15,146 nt of DNA from Oscillospiraceae bacterium (GCA_017438675.1 JAFRUW010000116.1:1-15146), one strand, 5' to 3'; counted from the first letter of the stretch, positions 1 to 7,363 are shown. Notes: generated by a model from the letters alone, not told the origin. Program-made: numbers and translations.

Positions 1-68
1 ACATGGAGCGGTACCAGAACGCGGTGCTCGGCTTTTTCAGAAAGCACGACGGAACTAAAACGGAATAA
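1..68 (+). CDS. 3' end of an unidentified protein, possibly alpha/beta hydrolase
   Basis: Only the last 22 codons are visible, in the frame ending at the TAA at 66-68. The residues read ...MERYQNAVLGFFRKHDG and end TKTE. A tail of the form 'xxRYNxxVLxFFxKH' resembles the last helix of alpha/beta hydrolases, but that is a guess from 20 residues, and no catalytic motif is in view. The frame is open to the window edge. A hairpin terminator starts 9 bases after the stop, and the next gene converges on it, which supports this being a real gene end rather than a chance ORF. Confidence 0.5.
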   Translation, partial: MERYQNAVLGFFRKHDGTKTE

Positions 69-76
69 GCAAATAA

Positions 77-103
77 AAAGGAGAGGGCAAAACCCTCTCC
101 TTT
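77..103. terminator. Bidirectional intrinsic terminator between convergent genes
   Basis: AAAGGAGAGGG (77-87) pairs perfectly with CCCTCTCCTTT (93-103) across the 5-base loop CAAAA, an 11 bp stem. On the minus strand the stem runs into a T-rich tail (complement of 71-79), and on the plus strand into TTTATCTGTTT. It can therefore serve both the plus-strand gene ending at 68 and the minus-strand kinase-like gene ending at 121. Confidence 0.9.
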
Positions 104-120
104 ATCTGTTTACAATATGT

Positions 121-723
121 TTATTTGATGTTTTTATACGCGTTCACAATGATGTCCACACACTCTTCGATGCCGAGAACGGAGCTGTCAAGGGAGATGT
201 GGTAATTCTGGAGATCGCCGAAATTGCGGCCTGTGTAGTGCTTGTAATAGGCCTTGCGGCGTTCGTCCTTCTCCTTCATGCGCTTTTCGGGGCTGTCCGG
301 CCTCTCGCCGTACTGCTCCACGATCCGCCTTGCGCGGAAGTCCTTATCGGCATGGATAAAGGTATTGAGGCAGTCCTTCCTGTCCCGGAGGATATAATCA
401 GAGCAGCGCCCCAGAATGACGCACCTCTCCTTTTCCGCAAGATCCTTGATGACGTTGTTCTGGGCGATATAGATCTGATCCGCCACGGAAAAGCCCCCGG
501 TTGACGAGGAATTCATGACGAGCCCGAACAGGAAGCTGTTGGAATGGCTGGCATACTCACTCTTTTCCCTGACATAGGCCTCATCCAGGCCGCTTTCCTT
601 CGCGATCTTTTCCACCAGCGCTTTGTCATAATAAGCGATGCCCAGTCTGTCCGCAACCTTCTGCGCTACCGTATGGCCGCCGCTGCCGAATTCTCTGCTT
701 ACAGTGATAATCCTCATTGCCAT
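121..723 (-). CDS. Cytidylate kinase-like family protein
   Basis: A 200-residue protein of the Cytidylate_kin_2 (cytidylate kinase-like) family, recognised by the start MRIITVSREFGSGGHTVA, the 'YYDKALVEKIA' segment and 'VILGRCSDYIL' near residue 103. The fold is that of a P-loop nucleoside monophosphate kinase. The glycine loop at residues 10-17 reads EFGSGGHT, without the GK(S/T) lysine of a true Walker A, so nucleotide kinase activity cannot be assumed. This family is common in Clostridia and its substrate is not firmly known to me. The start is the first ATG (723): an AAAGGAGGG lies 8 bases upstream, and a second Met two codons in is too close to it. The gene is monocistronic, with its own promoter and the terminator at 77-103. 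A canonical cmk lies about 4 kb away, so this is not the sole cytidylate kinase. Confidence 0.88.
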   Translation of the reverse strand: MAMRIITVSREFGSGGHTVAQKVADRLGIAYYDKALVEKIAKESGLDEAYVREKSEYASHSNSFLFGLVMNSSSTGGFSVADQIYIAQNNVIKDLAEKERCVILGRCSDYILRDRKDCLNTFIHADKDFRARRIVEQYGERPDSPEKRMKEKDERRKAYYKHYTGRNFGDLQNYHISLDSSVLGIEECVDIIVNAYKNIK

Positions 724-776
724 TTTACAGCCCTCCTTTGAACCGTATCGTCAAAACCCTGCTTCCTTCCTTTACT

Positions 777-806
777 ATTATAACACCGTTTCCGGCATAA
801 TGTAAC
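777..806 (-). promoter_or_regulatory. Promoter of the cytidylate kinase-like gene
   Basis: Read on the minus strand, a perfect TATAAT (777-782) is preceded by TGT, giving an extended -10 (TGnTATAAT). An 18-base spacer separates it from GTTACA (801-806), a 4/6 match to the -35 consensus. The ribosome binding site and ATG at 723 follow after a leader of about 45 bases. Confidence 0.75.
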
Positions 807-851
807 AATTAATTGCGCTTCTTTGAAAAGTTTTTTTGTCGCAAAGCATAT

Positions 852-884
852 AAAAACAGAGCTTCGGTTTGAAGCTCTGTTTTT
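852..884 (-). terminator. Intrinsic terminator of pyruvate kinase gene
   Basis: A 14 bp perfect stem: 852-865 (AAAAACAGAGCTTC) pairs with 871-884, with a 5-base loop at 866-870. On the minus strand it ends in a run of T. It begins 8 bases past the pyk stop codon, so it ends that transcript before the promoter of the downstream kinase-like gene. Confidence 0.93.
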
Positions 885-892
885 TCGCGCAG

Positions 893-2308
893 TTATATCT
901 TCTGGATCCTGATGGTGTTTGTGTTGCCGGAGGCGCCGGTCTGGGAGCCGCCGGTAACAACGATGTTGTCGCCGGGCTGGAGCCTGAAGGTATCCCTGGT
1001 AATGTTGGTGGCAGCATAGAACAGCACCTCGATAGAAGGGTAAAGATCGCACATCACGGGTGTAACGCCCCAGGACAGGGAGAGCTGATGATATGTCTTT
1101 TCGCTCACCGAAAGGGCGATGATGTCCACCGGGGAACGGAAGCGGGAGACCATCATTGCCGTCTTGCCGGAGATTGAGCACACTGCGATGGCCTTGGCGT
1201 CCACATCCATGGCGATGCCGCAGATGGAGTGGGAAATGGCGTCCATCTCATTTGCTATATTGAACTCCGTGTTGCGGAAGCGCTTGTTGTAGTGGATATT
1301 CTGCTCGGTGTGCTCCGCAATCTTGGCCATGGTCTCGGTGGAGAGGGCCGGGTATTTGCCCGCGGCTGTTTCACCGGAGAGCATAATTGCGCTGGTGCCG
1401 TCGTAAACGGCGTTGGCAACGTCGGAAATTTCCGCTCTTGTGGGGCGGGGATTGGTGATCATGGATTCCAGCATTTCGGTGGCGGTGATGACGCGCTTGC
1501 CCAACAGGCGGCACTTGGTGATGATCTTCTTCTGAATGGCGGGAAGCTCCTCAAAGGGTATCTCAACGCCCATGTCGCCGCGGCCGATCATAACGCCGTC
1601 GCACTCGGCGCAGATGGCATCGATATTGTCGATACCGGCGCGGTTTTCGATCTTGGCAATAAGGCTTACGCTGTTGTCCTTCACATAAGGCCTTATAAAC
1701 TTCTTTACGTCGATGATATCCTGCTTGCAGGATACGAAGGAGCAGGCGATAAAGTCAACGTCGTTCTCCAGGCCGAAAATGAGGTCGGCCTTGTCCTGTT
1801 CGCTTAAGTAGACCTGCTTCAGCACCTTGTTGGGGAAGCTCATGCTCTTTCTGTCTGAGATGACGCCGCCGGCCACCACCTTGCAGATTACATCTCTTTC
1901 GGTGACGGCTGTCACGTCAAAGATCAGAAGGCCGTTGTTTACAAGGATCCTGTCGCCCACCTCGATGTCCCTGGGGAGTCCCTTGTAGCTTACAGACACT
2001 CTTGTGTTGTCGCCCTCGATATCGTCTATTGTGAATGTGAAGGTGTCGCCCTCTTTTATGGTTTCCCTGACGTTTTTGAACACACCGATGCGGTATTCCG
2101 GACCCTTGGTGTCCAGAAGTATACCTATTGGAAGATTCAGCTTTTTGCGGATCTTCTTTATCATCTCGATCCTTCTTTTATGCTCCTCATGGGTGCCGTG
2201 GGAAAAGTTCAGCCTCGCCACGTTCATACCCGCAAGGCAAAGCTGCTCCAAAGTCGCCTCATCGGAGCATGCGGGTCCTATGGTGCAAACGATTTTTGTT
2301 TTACGCAT
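893..2308 (-). CDS. pyk: Pyruvate kinase
   Basis: Pyruvate kinase catalyses the last step of glycolysis, phosphoenolpyruvate + ADP to pyruvate + ATP, in the cytoplasm. The 471-residue length fits the compact bacterial form without the extra C-terminal PEP-utiliser domain. Visible features are the N-terminal KIVCTIGPACS, MNVARLNFSHG (R32, N34, S36, H37), the B domain from about 71 to 165, the catalytic signature LIAKIENRAGI with K219 and E221, GRGDMGVEI with D245, and VITATEMLESM with T276. Residues 340-471 form the C-terminal allosteric domain. The family's usual ATQMLESM is ATEMLESM here, and GPEIRTG is GPEYRIG. The ATG at 2308 has GGAGGG upstream. The gene has its own promoter and terminator, so it is a single-gene unit. 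Confidence 0.97.
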   Translation of the reverse strand: MRKTKIVCTIGPACSDEATLEQLCLAGMNVARLNFSHGTHEEHKRRIEMIKKIRKKLNLPIGILLDTKGPEYRIGVFKNVRETIKEGDTFTFTIDDIEGDNTRVSVSYKGLPRDIEVGDRILVNNGLLIFDVTAVTERDVICKVVAGGVISDRKSMSFPNKVLKQVYLSEQDKADLIFGLENDVDFIACSFVSCKQDIIDVKKFIRPYVKDNSVSLIAKIENRAGIDNIDAICAECDGVMIGRGDMGVEIPFEELPAIQKKIITKCRLLGKRVITATEMLESMITNPRPTRAEISDVANAVYDGTSAIMLSGETAAGKYPALSTETMAKIAEHTEQNIHYNKRFRNTEFNIANEMDAISHSICGIAMDVDAKAIAVCSISGKTAMMVSRFRSPVDIIALSVSEKTYHQLSLSWGVTPVMCDLYPSIEVLFYAATNITRDTFRLQPGDNIVVTGGSQTGASGNTNTIRIQKI

Positions 2309-2363
2309 TGTATTTCCCTCCGCTGTTTGTAATAGCCTTCTGTTGATTTCTTCCGTTCATTAA

Positions 2364-2392
2364 ATTTTAGCATAGCGAAAATCAAAAGTCAA
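2364..2392 (-). promoter_or_regulatory. Promoter of pyk
   Basis: On the minus strand TTGACT (2387-2392, 5/6) and TAAAAT (2364-2369, 5/6) are separated by exactly 17 bases. TGC before the -10 adds an extended -10 element. Predicted transcription starts near 2357, leaving a leader of about 49 bases with the GGAGGG ribosome binding site. It lies between the rpsA terminator and pyk, so pyk is transcribed independently. Confidence 0.85.
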
Positions 2393-2413
2393 CGCAATGG
2401 CAGGAAACAAAGC

Positions 2414-2445
2414 AAAAAATCGACCTCCGCGTATACGGAGGCCGA
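2414..2445 (-). terminator. Intrinsic terminator of the rpiR-cmk-ispH/rpsA operon
   Basis: CCTCCG (2424-2429) pairs with CGGAGG (2436-2441). The stem is extended outward past one A-C mismatch by CG/CG and T/A (2420-2422 with 2443-2445). On the minus strand the stem is followed by six T (complement of 2414-2419). It lies 27 bases past the rpsA stop codon. Confidence 0.88.
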
Positions 2446-2471
2446 TCTGCATTATTCGGTTATCAGCCCGA

Positions 2472-4577
2472 TTATTCAGCTTCTGCCTCGGGAGCGGCTT
2501 CAACAGCCTCAACAGCTTCTTCCACAGCCTCGACTGCGGGAGCGGGACCGGCTTCAGCTACGATCTCGTCAACAGCGTCTGCAGGAGCAGCTTCTTCAAC
2601 AGGCTGGCTCTGGGGCTCAATAAGAGCGCGGATGGAGAGAGAAACCTTCTTGTTCTCCTCATCGATATCGATGATCTTGGCATCCACAGTCTCACCCTCG
2701 GTGAGAACATCGCCCGGCTTGCCGATCCTGCGATCAGCGATCTGGGAAATGTGGATCAGACCGTCAACGCCCTCGATGATCTCGGCAAATGCGCCGAAGG
2801 GCATGAGCTTGACTATCTTCACATTGGCTACGTCGCCAACCTTGTAGTTGGAAACAAACTTGACCCAGGGATTATCCTCCGGCTTCTTGTGGCCGAGGGA
2901 AATCTTTCTCTTTTCCTTATCGAAGGAAATAACGTATACGTCGATAGGATCGCCGATCTTCAGCACGTCGCTGGGCTGACGAACTCTGCTCCAGCTGAGC
3001 TCGGATACGTGAACCATACCGTCGATACCGCCGATGTCGACAAAAGCACCGTAGGATGTAAGGGACTTTACGATACCGTCGTAATGCTTGCCTTCCTCGA
3101 TGGAAGCCCATACAGCCTCAGCCTTTGCTCTGCGCTCTTCATTCTGGACAGCGCGGATGGAACCGACAACACGTCTTCTTGCCTTGTTGACCTCAGTGAT
3201 GCGAAGCTTTACCTTCTGCTTCAGAAGGGTGCTCATCGGTGTGTCCTTGGGAAGACCCGTCTGGGATGCGGGGACAAACACGCGAACGCCGCGGCAGGAT
3301 ACAACTACGCCGCCCTTGTTCTCTTCGGTAACATAGCCTTCGACAATGGCCCTGGACTCCTGAGATTCACTGATCTCGTCCCAGGCCTTGACGGAATCCA
3401 GACGCTTCTTGGAAAGAGCAACTGTGCCTTCCACATCGTTTACCCGGAGTACATAGCACTCAATTTCGTCGCCGACCTTGACGAGATCCTCAGCCTTGGC
3501 ATCGGGATTGTCGGTGAGCTCATCAAGGGGTATGTAACCCGAATGCTTTGTCCCAAGATCAACGGAAATCTCTGTCGCGGAAATTGCTGCCACAGTACCG
3601 ACAACCTTGTCACCGTTGTAAAGTGTCTTAATGGACTTTTCAAGCATTTCAGCAAAGCTCTCATCAGCCATGGCTCCCGCAGTGTTTACCTCCTCCTCGG
3701 TGTTTTCTGCGGCTTCGACCGCTGTTACAGTCTTGTTTTCACTCATCTTATGGTAGACCTCCTTTATAATCCACTCGGGAGTTGATGCCCCCGCAGTGAT
3801 ACCTAATTTATCTACGCCGGTAAAATCTACGCCCTCAAGCTCGTTCGCAGTCTCGATAAACAAAACCTTTGGACAAACCTCTCTGCACACATCGCAAAGG
3901 TGGCGGCTGTTGGCGCTGTGCCTGCCGCCGATGACGATCATGGCGCCGCATTCGGACGCCAATTGTATCGCCTCATCCTGGCGCTTTGACGTAGCATTAC
4001 ATATTGTATCAAAAATTTCAGTGTTTGTACACTCTTTTTTTATTTTTTTTACACAACTTTCAAAATTTTTTCTGATTCCGGTGGTCTGGGATACCAGTGA
4101 CACGGGTTTTTCCCTGTTATTTCCCTGATTCAGCCACTTTTCCAGCTCTTCCGGGCCGCTGACGATCACAGGTTCCCTGCAGTAACCGGCAATTGTTTTG
4201 ACCTCCTGATGGTTCCTGTCACCGAAAATCACCACGGTCCTGCCGGCTTCCGTCGCTTTTGACGCTATCTTGTGTATCTTCTTGACGTCGGGGCAGGTGG
4301 CGTCCAGGGCAAAAGCCCCCCGCTCCTCCAGCATTTTGTAGACCTCCGGCGGCACGCCGTGGCTGCGGATAACAACTGTATCACCGGCACTTATCTCATC
4401 CCCGTTGTTTATCTGCCGCATACCCATGGATTCCAGCAGGTCGGTGACGCTGGTATTGTGGATGATAGGCCCCAGTGTGGCGCTGTTGGGGCAGTTTTTC
4501 GCCGTATCCGTGGCCATCTTTACCGCACGCCTCACGCCGAAACAGAAACCCGCTGATTTTGCCAGAATGACTTCCAT
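2472..4577 (-). CDS. ispH-rpsA: IspH (HMBPP reductase) fused to ribosomal protein S1
   Basis: A 701-residue fusion. Residues 1 to about 278 are IspH, the [4Fe-4S] enzyme making IPP and DMAPP from HMBPP in the last MEP isoprenoid step. The three cluster cysteines are C12 (GFCFGVRRAV), C95 (DATCPDV) and C193 (TICNATSKRQ); H40, H74 and H123 with E125 fit the substrate site. From about 320 come four S1 RNA-binding repeats (about 321-394, 406-478, 496-566, 581-651), best seen at SYGAFVDIGGIDGMVHVSEL and FGAFAEIIEGVDGLIHISQI. A roughly 48-residue Glu/Ala/Val-rich acidic tail follows. The fusion is known in Clostridia; free four-repeat S1-like proteins such as YpfD occur in Bacillus. The ATG at 4577 lies one base after the cmk stop, behind AGAGGAC. 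An internal Shine-Dalgarno at the junction (3757-3765) suggests separate S1 synthesis as well. Confidence 0.96.
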   Translation of the reverse strand: MEVILAKSAGFCFGVRRAVKMATDTAKNCPNSATLGPIIHNTSVTDLLESMGMRQINNGDEISAGDTVVIRSHGVPPEVYKMLEERGAFALDATCPDVKKIHKIASKATEAGRTVVIFGDRNHQEVKTIAGYCREPVIVSGPEELEKWLNQGNNREKPVSLVSQTTGIRKNFESCVKKIKKECTNTEIFDTICNATSKRQDEAIQLASECGAMIVIGGRHSANSRHLCDVCREVCPKVLFIETANELEGVDFTGVDKLGITAGASTPEWIIKEVYHKMSENKTVTAVEAAENTEEEVNTAGAMADESFAEMLEKSIKTLYNGDKVVGTVAAISATEISVDLGTKHSGYIPLDELTDNPDAKAEDLVKVGDEIECYVLRVNDVEGTVALSKKRLDSVKAWDEISESQESRAIVEGYVTEENKGGVVVSCRGVRVFVPASQTGLPKDTPMSTLLKQKVKLRITEVNKARRRVVGSIRAVQNEERRAKAEAVWASIEEGKHYDGIVKSLTSYGAFVDIGGIDGMVHVSELSWSRVRQPSDVLKIGDPIDVYVISFDKEKRKISLGHKKPEDNPWVKFVSNYKVGDVANVKIVKLMPFGAFAEIIEGVDGLIHISQIADRRIGKPGDVLTEGETVDAKIIDIDEENKKVSLSIRALIEPQSQPVEEAAPADAVDEIVAEAGPAPAVEAVEEAVEAVEAAPEAEAE
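3746..3765 (-). promoter_or_regulatory. Internal Shine-Dalgarno and ATG at the IspH/S1 junction
   Basis: On the minus strand AAAGGAGGT (3757-3765) lies 10 bases before an in-frame ATG (3746) that encodes M278 and starts MSENKTVTAVEAA. Initiation here would give a free S1 of 424 residues, ending at the same stop. The bases also encode IspH residues I-K-E-V, so chance cannot be excluded. A second candidate start is M303 (ATG at 3671, MADESFAEMLEKS, like the N terminus of E. coli S1), with GAGGAGGAGGT (3688-3698) 16 bases before it, which is rather far. Confidence 0.5.
4003..4031 (-). promoter_or_regulatory. Possible internal promoter inside ispH
   Basis: On the minus strand TACAAT (4003-4008) is preceded by TGA (extended -10). 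A 17-base spacer separates it from TGTACA (4026-4031, 4/6 match to -35). It lies in an AT-rich patch of an otherwise GC-rich gene, about 260 bases upstream of the internal S1 start at 3746. AT-rich DNA gives chance promoter matches easily, so this is a candidate only. Confidence 0.35.
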
Positions 4578-4578
4578 A

Positions 4579-5262
4579 TCAGTCCTCTCTCATTCTTTCC
4601 CTGATAAGGTCATAAACCATTGCTATGCTCTCTTCCAGGCCGTATTCCGTGGTGTCTATGATAACAGAATCCTCTGCCGGTCTGAGGGGAGCGACGGCCC
4701 GCTCGGAATCGTTTTTGTCCCTGTACTGAACGTCCTTCAGAACATCTTCGTAAGTGGTGTCGATCCCCTTTCCACGGAGCTCCAGATACCTCCTCATGGC
4801 TCTTTTCTCGGGAGACGCCGTGAGGAAGATCTTAAGATCCGCGTCGGGCAGCACCACGGTACCTATGTCCCGCCCGTCCATAACGGTGCTCTGCTCTCTG
4901 GCAAAGCCCCTCTGCAGCTCCAGAAGGAAGCTCCTGACCTCCGGTATCGCGGACACGTCGGAGGCGTAGATGGACACCGCGGGCAGGCGGATTTCGGCGG
5001 AAACGTCGTCTCCGTTTAGAATCATCCGCTGGCTTCCGCTTTCGTCGTGAGCTATTTCTATCTTTATCTCGGGGAGAACGGCAATGATGCTCTCCCGGTC
5101 CTTTGAATCAATGCCCTTTCTCAGGACATAGAGCCCCACGCTTCTGTATATCGCGCCGGTATCCACATAAATAATGCCGAGCATGTCTGCGGTTATCCTG
5201 GCAATGGTGCTCTTGCCTGCTCCGGAAGGGCCGTCAATGGCAATATTGAATTTCCTACTCAT
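4579..5262 (-). CDS. cmk: Cytidylate kinase
   Basis: Canonical (d)CMP kinase, transferring phosphate from ATP to CMP or dCMP in the cytoplasm. Motifs are the intact P-loop IDGPSGAGKSTIAR (K17 with this start), VDTGAIYRSV, and DGRDIGTVVLPDADLKIFL followed by SPEKRAMRRYLEL (lid and CMP-site arginines). With the ATG at 5262 the protein has 227 residues, the usual size. An upstream GTG at 5274 is in frame, but the ATG is preferred because GAGGTG lies 5 bases before it. The start overlaps the 3' end of the HI0933-family gene by 8 bases (ATGAGTAG), implying translational coupling. The stop is one base before the ispH-rpsA ATG. In many Clostridia plsC sits between cmk and ispH; it is absent here. 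Confidence 0.95.
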   Translation of the reverse strand: MSRKFNIAIDGPSGAGKSTIARITADMLGIIYVDTGAIYRSVGLYVLRKGIDSKDRESIIAVLPEIKIEIAHDESGSQRMILNGDDVSAEIRLPAVSIYASDVSAIPEVRSFLLELQRGFAREQSTVMDGRDIGTVVLPDADLKIFLTASPEKRAMRRYLELRGKGIDTTYEDVLKDVQYRDKNDSERAVAPLRPAEDSVIIDTTEYGLEESIAMVYDLIRERMRED

Positions 5263-6502
5263 ACCGCACCTCACTCATGGCCGCCGCGTATGCGGTGCTC
5301 CATGCAATCTGCAAATTGTATCCCCCGGTGTAAGCGTCCACATCCAGGATCTCACCGGCGAAATACAGTCCCCGGACAAGCTTTGACTCCATCGTCCCGG
5401 GATTCACCTCGTTAACATTGACGCCTCCGGCGGTGACTATCGCCTCATCTATGGGTCTCGGCCCGGTAATATCCAGGCGCAGTCTTTTTATGCTGTCAAG
5501 AAGTCTCATCCTCTCCGCCCTCGTAACGGAATGCATCTTCGTTACGGGGGGAATACCGGAGACCTCTATGATCACCGGTATCATGCTCCTGGGCAGAAGA
5601 TCCCCCAGAGCGTTGATTATATCTTTATTGGAGTATTTTTCAAAATCTCTCAGCAGCCTCAGATCCAGCTTCTTGTCGTCCAGCGCCGGCTTCATGTCGA
5701 TCTCGGCGTAATAGCCCTTACCGTAATCCCGCATGTGGGCGCTGGCGGAGAGCACAAGGGGCCCGGTCACGCCGAAGTGGGTGAACATCATCTCCCCCAG
5801 CTCGGAGTATACCTTCTTCCCGCTGTTTTCGTACACTGTAAAGGTCACGTTTTTAAGTGACAGTCCCGTCATGTCCCGGCAGAAGGTCTGTCTGCATTCC
5901 AGCGGAACAAGGGACGGCCTGAGCTCCGTAATTGTGTGGCCCAGTTCCTCCGCCATTCTGTAACCGTCACCGGTGGATCCTGTCATGGGGTATGAGCAGC
6001 CGCCGGTGCAGAGAAACACCGCGTCACAGGGGGTCTCCCCCTCCTTCGTCACGACAGACGACACATGACCGTCCTCAGTCCGGATCTCCCTCACAGTCTC
6101 ATAACGTATCTCAACGCCGCTCTCTTTCATAAAACGCCTGAGGGCGTTCACCACGTCCTCGGCTTTGTCCGACATGGGGAACACCCTGTTCCCCCGCTCG
6201 GTTTTAAGCCTTACGCCAAGCCCTTCAAAGAACTCCATTGTGTCCTCAGGGGAAAACCGGTTCAGGCAGCTGTACATGAACCGGCTGTTTGTGGGGATAT
6301 TGTCCAGCATTTCACGGACGGTGGAGTTGTTGGTGACGTTGCACCTGCCTTTGCCGGTTATGCGGAGTTTTTTCCCGGTGAACCTGTTCTTCTCAAACAG
6401 AATCACCCTGTTCCCGTTTTTGGCCGCAAGTCCCGCGGCGAACATGCCCGCCGCACCGCCGCCAATGACGCATATATCAGTTCTCTGCTTTTTCATATAC
6501 AT
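5255..6502 (-). CDS. HI0933-family NAD(P)/FAD-dependent oxidoreductase
   Basis: A flavoprotein of the HI0933/YhiN/BaiN-like family. The N terminus has the Rossmann dinucleotide motif ICVIGGGAAGMFAAGLAA, then LFEKNRFTGKKLRITGKGRC with GRCNVTN, the family signature. Near the C terminus AGEILDVDAYTGGYNLQIAW closes the FAD site. Substrate is unknown for most members; related BaiN enzymes act on steroid or bile-acid intermediates, but such a role cannot be read here. The reading frame extends to a TTG at 6535, but ATG codons at 6502 and 6496 (MYMKKQRTD) put the Rossmann strand at the normal distance from the start. I use 6502, giving 415 residues; 6496 is almost as good. No strong ribosome binding site is seen. 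The start overlaps the rpiR 3' end by 26 bases, and the stop overlaps cmk by 8, so all three are probably coupled. Confidence 0.92.
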   Translation of the reverse strand: MYMKKQRTDICVIGGGAAGMFAAGLAAKNGNRVILFEKNRFTGKKLRITGKGRCNVTNNSTVREMLDNIPTNSRFMYSCLNRFSPEDTMEFFEGLGVRLKTERGNRVFPMSDKAEDVVNALRRFMKESGVEIRYETVREIRTEDGHVSSVVTKEGETPCDAVFLCTGGCSYPMTGSTGDGYRMAEELGHTITELRPSLVPLECRQTFCRDMTGLSLKNVTFTVYENSGKKVYSELGEMMFTHFGVTGPLVLSASAHMRDYGKGYYAEIDMKPALDDKKLDLRLLRDFEKYSNKDIINALGDLLPRSMIPVIIEVSGIPPVTKMHSVTRAERMRLLDSIKRLRLDITGPRPIDEAIVTAGGVNVNEVNPGTMESKLVRGLYFAGEILDVDAYTGGYNLQIAWSTAYAAAMSEVRYE

Positions 6503-7340
6503 CGTATTCCGACCAGATGCTCTCAAGCTCCTCAAACTCGGCCACCAGATCCCGGTGAGCCTGATTTGCGGAGGCCACTATCAGGGCGTTAATGAGGCTC
6601 ATTGGCGCGACGATGGAATCCACTAAGGAGAGCATCTCGCTCTTTGCATAGAGATTGATGTTCGTATACCGGGCGATAAGGGACGATTCCGCGTCGGTGA
6701 TGCCGATGATCTCCGCTCCCTTGTCCTTGGCGAAGCATATCGCCCTGACCGCGCGCTTGGAATATCTGGGGAAGCTTATGGCGATCATAAGGTCCCCCTC
6801 CCTGATGCGAAGGATCTGTTCGAACACCTCGCCGTTGGAGCACTCGTTCACAATCTTCACATTAGGGAACAGCAGGTTCAGATAAAAGCCCATAAAGCTT
6901 GCCAGAGCAGCAGAGGAACGGAACCCCATAATGTAGATGTTCTTGGAATTCACAATGGCGTCCACAGCTTTCTGGAACGCATCTCTGTCTATTTCATCAA
7001 GGGTCGCCCTGATCCTGTCCACGTCCATGGATAGAACGCTTGTCAGCACGTCGCCGCCGTTTGTAAGCTCCTTGGATACGGCGATACGCTGCACAGTGGT
7101 GAGCCTGTATTTGATCATCTCCTGCAGCGCCTTGCGCATGGCGGGATAACCGTCATACCCCAGATCCGCGGCAAAACGGACGACCGTGGACTCGCTGACA
7201 CCCACGGTGTCCCCCAGCTTGCTGGCGGTCATAAACGCGGCCTTGTCATAGTTTTCAAGTATATATGCAGATATTTTTCTCTGTCCCTTGGAGAAGGATT
7301 TGGAAGCCGAACTGATAACAGACAGAACGTCTCTGTTCAT
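6477..7340 (-). CDS. MurR/RpiR family transcriptional regulator
   Basis: A 287-residue regulator. Residues 1-77 form the RpiR helix-turn-helix domain (TASKLGDTVGVSESTVVRFA then LGYDGYPAMRKAL). A SIS sugar-phosphate isomerase-like domain covers about 120-250, with IYIMGFRSSAALASF, LMIAISFPRYSKRAVRAI and AEIIGITDAESS. Family members sense phosphorylated sugars (for example MurNAc-6-P, ribose-5-P) and act as repressors or activators; the ligand here is unknown. The ATG at 7340 follows a perfect AGGAGGTG. It is the first gene of the operon with the HI0933-family oxidoreductase, cmk and ispH-rpsA, which is an odd place because no sugar catabolic genes are adjacent. Palindromes around its own promoter (7519-7536, 7567-7608) suggest autoregulation, an inference. 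Confidence 0.94.
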   Translation of the reverse strand: MNRDVLSVISSASKSFSKGQRKISAYILENYDKAAFMTASKLGDTVGVSESTVVRFAADLGYDGYPAMRKALQEMIKYRLTTVQRIAVSKELTNGGDVLTSVLSMDVDRIRATLDEIDRDAFQKAVDAIVNSKNIYIMGFRSSAALASFMGFYLNLLFPNVKIVNECSNGEVFEQILRIREGDLMIAISFPRYSKRAVRAICFAKDKGAEIIGITDAESSLIARYTNINLYAKSEMLSLVDSIVAPMSLINALIVASANQAHRDLVAEFEELESIWSEYDVYEKAEN

Positions 7341-7363
7341 GGCTGCACCTCCTGAATAGTGGC

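Noticed and set aside
714..1181. A 155-codon minus-strand frame overlapping the 3' end of pyk and its terminator
   Set aside because: It is the alternate frame of the pyk C-terminal domain and runs through the 14 bp terminator stem and the promoter of the next gene.
2397..3785. A 462-codon open frame on the plus strand opposite rpsA
   Set aside because: It lies wholly within ispH-rpsA and its antisense reading is a by-product of the GC-biased codon use there. It has no ribosome binding site, and its translation has no recognisable domain.
4034..4053. Programmed frameshifting at the A-rich run in ispH
   Set aside because: The zero frame continues through to an intact S1 half, and no downstream pseudoknot or stimulatory element is evident; retained only as a slippage possibility under findings.
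5263..5274. Upstream GTG start for cmk (5274)
   Set aside because: The ATG at 5262 has a well placed GAGGTG and gives the standard N terminus; the GTG would place that ribosome binding site inside the coding sequence.
6503..6535. Upstream TTG start for the HI0933-family gene (6535)
   Set aside because: It adds 11 residues with no homology value before the Rossmann strand and lies deeper inside rpiR; ATGs at 6502 and 6496 are more natural.
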